Source: Polyangiaceae bacterium (GTDB lineage Bacteria > Myxococcota_A > Polyangia > Polyangiales > Polyangiaceae). Taken from it: a stretch of DNA of 64,000 bases. The stretch spans positions 1,488,001 through 1,552,000 of the forward strand of contig JACKEA010000001.1 in NCBI GenBank assembly GCA_020633235.1, in the 5' to 3' direction. A model generated the notes under the pieces. It was not told the origin of the DNA. It saw only the letters and a list, made by a program, of their open reading frames with translations, and made no database searches. Position 1 is the stretch's first letter; each line of letters starts with the position of its first letter. Below are positions 1-7,428 of this stretch, piece after piece. Both the position numbers and the translations under genes were made by a program.

Positions 1-1401
1 GCGCCACAGCAGCGCCACCACGATCCACTTCGGCAGGAACGCGCAGAGCGCCGTGGCCACCGCCGCGGCCAGCACACCGAAGGCCACCAGCCGGTACGGC
101 CGCGGTCTCAGGGTGCTCTCCTCTCGCAGCCCGCGAAACGCCGACTCGACCTGGTCCGGCTTCGGGAACGGCGGCAGCCGTTCGGTCCGGAGCTTCTTCG
201 ACAGCCGCTCGGTCTGCCGCGAGCTCTGGGCGTGCACCTGTTCCGCCAGGCGGAGGGCGAGGCCCCAACCGTGCGGCCCCGATCGCTCCAGCTCGAACAG
301 CGCTGCCCGGGCGTCCGCCAACAGCTTGCGCGAGTGCGTGAGGCCGCGCTCGTCCGCCACCCGGCTGAGCTCGTCCATCTCCAGATCGTCCAGTCGCCGC
401 ACCAGCGCATCCACCGTTTGCTCCAGCGACTCGTAGAAGCCCCAGCCGTAGCTCTGATCGCGGATCTGTTCCGGCGTGTCGCGCTCGGAGATGCCGGGAA
501 AGCTCACGTGCGGCGCCTGCGCGCGGAGCAGCTCGATCAGATCCTCGCCGGACTCGTGCTTCACGATGGCGGCTTCGAGATCCTCCGCGCTGGTCACCAG
601 CCGGCTCGCGCGCGCCGCGCCCGATGCAGCACCCGCCGCCGGTACGTCGAGCATGCCCTCGACGAGATCTGCAGCGCTCTTCGCCACGCAGTACTGACCC
701 AAGGTCAGCTCCAGCGTCGCGCAGCCGAAAGAGGCGAACAATCTCCGGTCCCGGAGCTCCCCCGGCGGGCTTCGGAGAAAGTCGCGGATGGGCTGTTCTT
801 GTCGCAGCCTGCCGCGGAGCATCAGCGACAGGAAGCTCACCACGGTGCTGGACAGCTCCGAGAGAGAGAGCTCGTAGCGACTGGTTTGCTGCTCCACCAC
901 GAACACCCGGGGGACCAGGGCCGAAGGGTGTTGTTGGCTCGGCGCGGGAGCAAAAGCGTCGGCCTCGATGCGCGTCAGAGCCGCCGCGGCCTCCGCCGGG
1001 GCACGTCCGCTGCGCGACCCGCTGAGGCCGAGCACCGGCGAGAGCGTGAGGTTCGGCTGGTCGTGCGCCGAGAAAATGTGGCTGTACCGCGCTCGCAGGC
1101 GTGCTCCCACGCGCTGGATCAAATCCGGCACTGCGCTGCAGGCGTCCGCTTCACCCAGGTCCGCCACGATGAATACGTCCAGGGCCGGACGGCGATCGTC
1201 GCCGGGCGCGCGGCTCGAAAGCAAACCGGCGAGGCCCAGCAGGCGCTCCGCGGCGGCGAGCACGCGCTCCACGGGATCGCCGTCGCTCTGACCTTCGAGC
1301 AGGAGCGTCTGCGCCGTTTGCAGCGGACGGAGGCGCGCCACCACCTCGGCACCAAAGCTGCCGAGGCCGAAGACGATGGTGGGGCTCGAAACCCGGCTCA
1401 A
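1..1401 (-). CDS. Membrane protein with tubulin/Rossmann-like GLG N-terminus, downstream partner of tubulin-like gene (partial)
   Basis: The minus strand is open from a TTG at 1401 to the window edge, with no stop in 467 codons, so the 3' end is missing. No ATG gives a full-length start. TTG is chosen because it lies 8 nt after the stop of the tubulin-like gene and keeps the N-terminal motif TIVFGLGSFGAEVVARL. That motif parallels the nucleotide-binding G-loop of the upstream protein (IGLGGCGSKIVNEIA). No GGTGSG tubulin signature is seen in the readable part. The middle is acidic and helical. A hydrophobic stretch near residues 446-466 (RLVAFGVLAAAVATALCAF) looks like a membrane anchor. The position suggests an operon with, and a structural partnership to, the tubulin-like protein. 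Function is unknown; a TrkA-N-type Rossmann fold is the alternative reading. Confidence 0.7.
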   Translation of the reverse strand, partial: MSRVSSPTIVFGLGSFGAEVVARLRPLQTAQTLLLEGQSDGDPVERVLAAAERLLGLAGLLSSRAPGDDRRPALDVFIVADLGEADACSAVPDLIQRVGARLRARYSHIFSAHDQPNLTLSPVLGLSGSRSGRAPAEAAAALTRIEADAFAPAPSQQHPSALVPRVFVVEQQTSRYELSLSELSSTVVSFLSLMLRGRLRQEQPIRDFLRSPPGELRDRRLFASFGCATLELTLGQYCVAKSAADLVEGMLDVPAAGAASGAARASRLVTSAEDLEAAIVKHESGEDLIELLRAQAPHVSFPGISERDTPEQIRDQSYGWGFYESLEQTVDALVRRLDDLEMDELSRVADERGLTHSRKLLADARAALFELERSGPHGWGLALRLAEQVHAQSSRQTERLSKKLRTERLPPFPKPDQVESAFRGLREESTLRPRPYRLVAFGVLAAAVATALCAFLPKWIVVALLWR

Positions 1402-1409
1402 GGCGCCAC

Positions 1410-4400
1410 TTACATCTTGGCGAGCAGCGCCTCGAGGGCCTGCTGGGCAGCGGCGAGCTCTTGCTCGACGAACACTTGCTCCTTGCCTTCCAGAGCCAGG
1501 CGCAGGCGCTTGAGCTCATCGAGGTGCGCGCCCACCAGGCTGTTCGCGCCGGTCTTGTCGCGGTCTTCCACGAACTTGCTCTGCTTCTCGTCGATGGCCT
1601 GAACCAACCACTCCCGGATGGGCAGCTTGGCCTCGCGGAAGCGCGCGAAGGCGGCGTCGCGGAACCTGCCGAGATTGCGATCCCGCTCGGGAATGTCCTC
1701 GTTCGCGAAGCGGAACTCGCCATCTTCCGTCGCGGCCACCAGGCCCAGGCACTGCGCCCACACGAACTGCACCAGCTCCTCCGCGGCGCGGTTGGACTGC
1801 ACGCGGTCGCGCTTCTCGAGCCAGGCCTTTCTGCCGTGCCCCGCGACCACCGCCTTGGGCGCGATGTCCGCCAGACACGACAGCTCGTCCGGCGCGCCCT
1901 CCCATCGCTTGTCGATGTGCAGCGGTATGTCCGGAACCTTGCGGCCTTCGCAGTGCTCCGCGTGGGTGGCCGCGTGCTTGGGTTGGAACGGCAAATCCTG
2001 CCAGCGGTACACCTTGCCCCGGGCGAGCTCGTCCCGCTTCACGTAGTGATAGCGGTCGTAGTAGTCGTCCATGCTCTCGATGCGATAGAGCGGCATGCCG
2101 AGCTCGCTCCAGTAGAAGGTGACCCGCTTGGGGTCGTCCTGTCGGAGCACGTCGCCACCCTTGACCGGGAAACGCTCGTTCTCGAGCAGCGCGGCTTTGA
2201 CCTTGTCGTCGTCCAGGTACGCCGGGTGGGTGACCACGTAGCGCTTGGGCTCGATGCTGGTGGCGCGCTCTTCGCGCCGGAGGCGCAAGAACGGCGCGCA
2301 CTTCTTCGCCGCGTAGTGGATCTTGTGGTGGATGTAGTCGTCCACGTCGGCGGTGGTCACCGACTCCATGGCCAGCTCCCACTCGCTCAGGTGGTCGCGA
2401 TAGCGATGCGTGGCCGGGTCGCCGTGGTGCTTTCGCAGCTTGGACCAGGCCAGCGCCAGCCGCGCTTCTTCCCGCAGGCCGGAGGCGATTTCGAGGCCCA
2501 TTTCGTCCAGGCCCCGCGGCTCGTCCTTGCCCAGCACGCGCTCCGCCCACAGCGTGCGACCGATCTCGACCAGGGCCTCGCTCACGGCCGCGCTCATGTG
2601 GCGCTCGTGGTGCACCGAGGCGTAGGCCTTCTGCACGGTGGGGAAGATCTTGCCGGGGTCGTAGTCCGCCGCGGGGTTCTCGCGCCGTTCGAACACCCAG
2701 TGCCACATGCGGAAGGGATCCGGATCCTCGTAGTTCTGGAAGATTTCCACGTCGAGCACGTGCTCGTTGGACAGGCCGCCCTCGTCTCGTCGCACGCCGA
2801 AGCGGCGCAGCTCCTCGCAGGAGGCCTCGAGCTTGGCGCGGATGTTGGTGAGCTCGGCGAACAGCGCGCCGAGGCGATTCTTCCGTTCCTCCACCGCCCG
2901 CAACAGGTCCTCGCACAGGTCCACGGTGCCGGCGCTGGCGAGACGGGTCTGCTCCGGGCCCTCCATGTTGCTCCGGTACCAGGCCATGAACTCGGGGACG
3001 ATCTCCTGCCCGTAGTCGTTGCCCCGTACGTACTCGATGACGGTCTTGGGGGCGGCGTCGGTGAGCCGCTCGACCCATTGCATGTAGCTCTGATCGCGGG
3101 CGCGCAGCACCTGCTCCGCCGTGGACTCCGCGGCTCGCGCCTTGGCTTGGCGCTCTCGCAGCGCGGCGGCGACGCGGATCAAGAACAGCCGCTCGAAGAT
3201 GGGGCCTTGCTCGCCCACCAGCTTGCCAAAGCTGTGCTCGTGCTGGTCTCCGGCGACCTCCTTGGCGATGAAGCCGGATTCCTGATCGATCTTCTCGCGG
3301 GCCTCGCCGGCGGCGGTCTTCCACGCCTCCAGCCGCTTGGGCATCTGGATGCGGACGCTCTCGGGATCCTCGTCGTACTCCAGCAGGCGGTCTTCGCTCC
3401 AGCGGGGTAGGGACACGTGCCCCGCCAGACGGCCGCACAGCTCGCCGTCGAACACGCGCAGGAAGCGGTCCACCGCGCCTTGAAGCTCCGGATTGCCGTC
3501 GCAGCCGTCCACGATGCGGCGGTAGAAGCCGCCCGTCTCTCCCGGCAGGTTCGCCTGCATCAAGAGGGAGCGGACGAACTCCTGGTCTCGCCGCTCGCGA
3601 TCCGTGTGAGTGTCGCTCTCGGGCTCCGGCTTGTCGGGCAACGCGAAGGTGTGGTTCAGCGCCTCCACGGCGAAGCGATGCCCGCAGTACTCGAGGATGT
3701 CGTTGTCCGGTACCGCCAGCACGCTGAGGCCGAAGCTGCCGTAGCGCTTGGTGTAGTTCTGGTGATCCGTGACGCCCATCTCGCGTTCGTCGTTGTCCGC
3801 GGTGGACGCCTGACGGCCGAGGATGTCGCTGAAGATCTGCGAATAGGCGCTGTCCGCGATGGCCTGGAACACCTGTCGGGTGTCGGTGATCACCTCGCGC
3901 CCCGCGCCGATGTCATCTACCAAGTACACCTGGTCGAAGGCACGGCGCCGTACGATTTGCCGCTCTTTGGCCCGCGGATCGTACTGGAACTCCACCGGCT
4001 CGTCGTCGCTCGCCGCTTGCATGTGCTCGAGCTCCGTGAGCGCGGCGTAGCCGTTGGCCATGATCTTGTCGAGCTGCTGTGCCGGGAGCCCCGCGCGGCG
4101 GAACACCGCGGGCAGCACGAAGGTGCCGACCATCTGCGGCCGCGCGTGCTCGCGGAACAGGTCGAACAGCAGGTAGGCGAGGGGCAGGAACGCGCCGCTG
4201 CCGGTGCCGCCGGCAAGGCTCGCGTAGAAGTGCACCATGGGCGCCTTGTCCTGGTCCCGGAAGCGCGAGTCGATGCCGAAGGAGCGCCCTACGGCCTGCT
4301 CCAGGGAGGTGAAGACCTCGGGCTTGAACTTCAGCGTGAAGTACATGCTCAGGCGAGATTCGATGCGGATCTGCCCGGCGCCGGCGCCCGCCACGTCCCG

Positions 4401-4706
4401 CGGCAGGTAGTACTCGGGCCACCAGGAGGTGAACAACGGATCTTCCGGGGCGCCGCGCTCGCCGAAGGCGTGCGCAACGAAGGCGCGCTTGTCGAAGTTC
4501 GAGATCGGTACCCGGACGTCGACGCTCTCGGCCTGCTTCAGCTCGTGCTGATCGGTATCGAAAGCCATGAAGTGCACGAGGTCCGAGTAGCGCGCGTACT
4601 CGCCCTTGCGCCGCTTCAGCTTGCGCGCGATCTCGTTGACGATCTTGCTGCCGCAGCCGCCCAACCCGATGAACAGGTGGGGCGGGATTTTCATCTTTTG
4701 AATCAT
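1410..4706 (-). CDS. Tubulin-like (distant FtsZ/tubulin superfamily) protein
   Basis: This 1,098-residue protein has an FtsZ/tubulin-type nucleotide-binding half. The glycine loop IGLGGCGSKIVNEIA is at 13-27, AFDTD at 48-52, and the tubulin signature GGTGSG at 166-171 within SLAGGTGSGAFLPLAYLL. A segment near 214-228 (KIMANGYAALTELE) could supply the base-contacting Asn. The remaining roughly 700 residues are charged and helical, unlike FtsZ (about 380 aa) or tubulin (about 450 aa). It best matches the 'tubulin-like' (Tubulin_2-type) proteins of bacterial membrane-remodelling or unknown systems. The ATG at 4706 is preceded by GGGGAG at good spacing; a second ATG lies four codons in, at 4694. 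The following minus-strand gene starts 8 nt after its stop. GTPase activity and polymerisation are inferred from the family only. Confidence 0.85.
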   Translation of the reverse strand: MIQKMKIPPHLFIGLGGCGSKIVNEIARKLKRRKGEYARYSDLVHFMAFDTDQHELKQAESVDVRVPISNFDKRAFVAHAFGERGAPEDPLFTSWWPEYYLPRDVAGAGAGQIRIESRLSMYFTLKFKPEVFTSLEQAVGRSFGIDSRFRDQDKAPMVHFYASLAGGTGSGAFLPLAYLLFDLFREHARPQMVGTFVLPAVFRRAGLPAQQLDKIMANGYAALTELEHMQAASDDEPVEFQYDPRAKERQIVRRRAFDQVYLVDDIGAGREVITDTRQVFQAIADSAYSQIFSDILGRQASTADNDEREMGVTDHQNYTKRYGSFGLSVLAVPDNDILEYCGHRFAVEALNHTFALPDKPEPESDTHTDRERRDQEFVRSLLMQANLPGETGGFYRRIVDGCDGNPELQGAVDRFLRVFDGELCGRLAGHVSLPRWSEDRLLEYDEDPESVRIQMPKRLEAWKTAAGEAREKIDQESGFIAKEVAGDQHEHSFGKLVGEQGPIFERLFLIRVAAALRERQAKARAAESTAEQVLRARDQSYMQWVERLTDAAPKTVIEYVRGNDYGQEIVPEFMAWYRSNMEGPEQTRLASAGTVDLCEDLLRAVEERKNRLGALFAELTNIRAKLEASCEELRRFGVRRDEGGLSNEHVLDVEIFQNYEDPDPFRMWHWVFERRENPAADYDPGKIFPTVQKAYASVHHERHMSAAVSEALVEIGRTLWAERVLGKDEPRGLDEMGLEIASGLREEARLALAWSKLRKHHGDPATHRYRDHLSEWELAMESVTTADVDDYIHHKIHYAAKKCAPFLRLRREERATSIEPKRYVVTHPAYLDDDKVKAALLENERFPVKGGDVLRQDDPKRVTFYWSELGMPLYRIESMDDYYDRYHYVKRDELARGKVYRWQDLPFQPKHAATHAEHCEGRKVPDIPLHIDKRWEGAPDELSCLADIAPKAVVAGHGRKAWLEKRDRVQSNRAAEELVQFVWAQCLGLVAATEDGEFRFANEDIPERDRNLGRFRDAAFARFREAKLPIREWLVQAIDEKQSKFVEDRDKTGANSLVGAHLDELKRLRLALEGKEQVFVEQELAAAQQALEALLAKM

Positions 4707-4816
4707 CGACTCCCCGCGTCCGAGTGGTGCGAGGGGAGCATATCGACCGGGCCCACGATGGGGAAGCGCTCCTTGACCAGTCGCGATCCGCTCCGGCCTT
4801 GTGGCAGGCTAGCGCC

Positions 4817-5977
4817 GTGGGTCCCGAGATTTTCATGTTCATTGCCGGGTTCGGCGGAGTGCTCGCCCTGCTGGCATACGTAGCTCGCAAGAGCGCCGAC
4901 GCGCCCATGCTGCCGCCGCCTCCCCCCATCAAGGCCGAGAGCATCACGATTCCCGGCTCCGGCGATGCCAAGCTCGACGCCTTGGCGCGGGAGTTGGATC
5001 TGACGCGCGACGTGGACGCCGTGCGGCGTGCCGGCCCGCCGAAGGTCGTGGTGGAAGCGAAGCCCCACGGGGCAGCGGAGCCGGCGCAGTTGGTGCTGAA
5101 CGCGGAGATCGAGATCGCGCCGCCCCTGGGGCTGCGGCTCAAGGTCGCGCCGCGGGGCATCGGCGCCTATTTGGGGCTGTCCCCCACGAACACCGTGGTG
5201 AGCGAGGCTTTCGACGCGCTGCTCGACGCCAGCGCGCTGCATCTGGATCAGGCGCGGGACTTGTTCGCCGGTGAGCTCGGCGACTGGGCGGAGCAGCTGG
5301 CGCGGGATGGCGTGAATCCACGCATCGACGACGACAGCCTACGTCTCTCGATCCCGGGCCGCGTGAGCGAATCGCGGGTCGTCGCGGCCGTGGAGCTCGC
5401 GGTTCGGCTGGCCAAGGCGCTGCCCAAGGCGCGGGCCAAGCTGCCGCGCCCGGAGATTGAGCGTGAGGTGCTCGAAGCATTGCGCCCGTTGGCGCTCGCG
5501 CTGGAAGGACGCCTCGACGAGCAGCGCTTGTCGATTCGATCCCAGCAGGAGCTGGCGACGATCGAAGTGGACGCACAGTTCTCCGAGGAAGACGGCTGGC
5601 GCACGCAGTTCTCCGCCTTCTTCGAGCGGCCGCTCTTGTGCGAGGTGCAGGTGACGGATCGCACCGCGCACTCGCGTTGGGAGCTTTGGCGATCGCCGGA
5701 CATCGAGCTCGGGGACGCGCCGTTCGACCAGGCCTTCGTCATCCGTGGAGAGCCCGAGGACGAGGTGAAAAGCGCCCTTTCCGCGGCGGTCCGACAAGCC
5801 CTGCAGAAGCTGTCGGAGCTGACGGATGCAGTGAGCATGGATCGCTCCTCGCTGTCCGCCGTGGTGGAAGATCTGGTTCCGGACGCCGCGCGGGGGGAAG
5901 CGATCGTGCAGGCCCTGCTCGAGGTCGTGGCGCCGCTCACAGCTCGCAGCGGCGGCGACCAGGGCGCGTATCGTTAG
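4817..5977 (+). CDS. Membrane-anchored protein of unknown function with internal duplication
   Basis: About 386 residues from a GTG at 4817; an ATG at 4835 is the alternative. The N-terminus is hydrophobic (FMFIAGFGGVLALLAYVA), a probable signal anchor, followed by a proline patch. The rest looks soluble. Two segments share a layout: one around residues 147-202 (FDALLDASALH ... AVELAVRLAKAL) and one near 300-370 (FDQAFVIRGEP ... AIVQALLEVVAPL). This suggests an internal duplication. I do not recognise a named family. It is transcribed divergently from the tubulin-like gene, with about 110 nt between the starts. Its 3' end overlaps the convergent GH5 gene by 4 nt. Confidence 0.75.
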   Translation: MGPEIFMFIAGFGGVLALLAYVARKSADAPMLPPPPPIKAESITIPGSGDAKLDALARELDLTRDVDAVRRAGPPKVVVEAKPHGAAEPAQLVLNAEIEIAPPLGLRLKVAPRGIGAYLGLSPTNTVVSEAFDALLDASALHLDQARDLFAGELGDWAEQLARDGVNPRIDDDSLRLSIPGRVSESRVVAAVELAVRLAKALPKARAKLPRPEIEREVLEALRPLALALEGRLDEQRLSIRSQQELATIEVDAQFSEEDGWRTQFSAFFERPLLCEVQVTDRTAHSRWELWRSPDIELGDAPFDQAFVIRGEPEDEVKSALSAAVRQALQKLSELTDAVSMDRSSLSAVVEDLVPDAARGEAIVQALLEVVAPLTARSGGDQGAYR

Positions 5978-7428
5978 AGCGGCGTGACGCGCACCACCAG
6001 CTGGTGCTCGGCGGAGCTGCCCTTGCCGCAGCCCACTTCGAACACGCCGCTGCCGGCGTCGGTGAAGCTCACGCTGGCGCCGTCGCACTCGGCGCTGATG
6101 GGCGTTCCCAAGACGGGCGCAACGGCGATGCGATGGGGCGCGCTCACCCGCGGGTTGCCGCTGAAGCTCAGGGTCATCACGCCGCTGCTCGCGTCGTAAG
6201 AAAAGCTCTTGGGCCAGCCAGCGACGGCGGCCGGACGCACGCGGGCGAGCGCGCGCTTCACGCTTTCGCGCTGGTGGAAGCTGCCGTCGTAGTCGAAGCA
6301 GCCCCAGTGCCCTTGGCTCTGTTCCTTCCACACCCAGAAGAAGGACGACGCGCGGTATTCCTCTTCCAGCTCGCTCTGCCAGCGGAAGTAGTTTTCGGCT
6401 TGGATGCCGTTCGGATCGTAACCCCACTCGGTGATCACCAACGGCGCGCTCCAGCTGTCCGCCTCGGTGCGGGCGTTCTCGTTGGAGCGGCGCAGGGTCT
6501 CCTTGGTCATCGCTTGCTTGTCGGCGTCGGAGCCGACGAAAGCGAGGGTGTACACGTGGGGTGAGTAGCCCGTCATGGGCCCGAGCGGCGCTTCCGCCAG
6601 GGAAGAAGCGTCGGTGAAGTTCCGGGTGACGGGCGGCTCGAAGAGATACAGCTTCCCGGGTGCAGCGACGCGCATGCGTGGGTACGCTTCCGAGTTCAAG
6701 CGCGCGACGCCGTCGTCCGTGGCCTGCGGCTCGTTGAAGATCTCGAAGCCGATCACCGTGGGATCGTCCGCGTAACGCGCGGCGACCTGCTCGGTCATGC
6801 TCGCGAAGCGCTGGCGGAGCTCGCTGCCCTTCGCGCCGTCACCGAAGAAGGTCTCGAAGGCGTCCAACACCTGCTTGCTCAGCCGGCGATCTTCCAGATC
6901 CGTCAGGGGCCCCTCGAGGAGCTGGGTCGGCGGCGGCGAGATGGCCCACAGCGGCGCTCCATCCTCGCCGATCTCCTTGCTGTAGGCGTCCTGATGAAAA
7001 TCGATGAGCACCTGGAGGCCGGCGCTGGCCGCCGCAGCCACCGCGCCATCGACCTTGGCCAGGTAGCTCTCGCTCAGGCCGCCGTCCGCCGTGGGCTCGA
7101 TGCCGCTCCAGCTCACCGGCAGGCGCAGCGCATCGAAGCCGAAATCCCGCATGGCCGTGGCGTCGGCGGCGTCGAAGGCCGGGATCTGTTCCAGAGGCGT
7201 GCGGCCGTCGTCGAAGGTCACGTCGAACACACCCTCCACCCGCGCGTTGACGCCGCGCAGGTACACCACGCGCCCCGCCGTATCGACGAGCTCGCCGCAG
7301 TGGACCCCCAGCGGATTGCCCTGGGCAGCGGCCGCGGCGCAGGGTGCGTTGTCGCTCGGCAGCGGCTCCGGCGCGTCGTCGCTGCCGCAGCCGGTAGTCG
7401 CCAGAAGGAGGAGAGCGAGGGCGCGCAT
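5974..7428 (-). CDS. GH5-family endoglycoceramidase-like lipoprotein
   Basis: 484 residues. The N-terminus (MRALALLLLATTGC) ends in a lipobox-like TTGC. The GH5 hallmarks are present: LRLPVSWSGIEP near 101-112, DFHQDAYS at 143-150 (typical of endoglycoceramidases), the acid/base Glu233 in FEIFNEP, and the nucleophile Glu334 in VITEWGYD. The last 85 or so residues form a predicted beta-sandwich as in endoglycoceramidases. The likely substrate is a glycolipid or glycan at the cell surface or in prey; activity is inferred from family. The ATG at 7428 shares its A with the TGA stop of the vWA gene (TGATG), implying translational coupling. A TTG one codon upstream is the alternative start. Confidence 0.88.
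   Translation of the reverse strand: MRALALLLLATTGCGSDDAPEPLPSDNAPCAAAAAQGNPLGVHCGELVDTAGRVVYLRGVNARVEGVFDVTFDDGRTPLEQIPAFDAADATAMRDFGFDALRLPVSWSGIEPTADGGLSESYLAKVDGAVAAAASAGLQVLIDFHQDAYSKEIGEDGAPLWAISPPPTQLLEGPLTDLEDRRLSKQVLDAFETFFGDGAKGSELRQRFASMTEQVAARYADDPTVIGFEIFNEPQATDDGVARLNSEAYPRMRVAAPGKLYLFEPPVTRNFTDASSLAEAPLGPMTGYSPHVYTLAFVGSDADKQAMTKETLRRSNENARTEADSWSAPLVITEWGYDPNGIQAENYFRWQSELEEEYRASSFFWVWKEQSQGHWGCFDYDGSFHQRESVKRALARVRPAAVAGWPKSFSYDASSGVMTLSFSGNPRVSAPHRIAVAPVLGTPISAECDGASVSFTDAGSGVFEVGCGKGSSAEHQLVVRVTPL

Noticed and set aside
232..1602. Plus-strand open frame of 456 codons
   Set aside because: It is antisense to the minus-strand partner gene and the end of the tubulin-like gene. 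Its translation is Arg/Ala/His-rich without domain features, as high-GC shadows are.
1461..4883. Two long plus-strand open frames opposite the tubulin-like gene
   Set aside because: They are reverse-frame shadows of a gene with clear tubulin motifs. Composition is Leu/Val/Arg/His-biased and no motif is recognisable.
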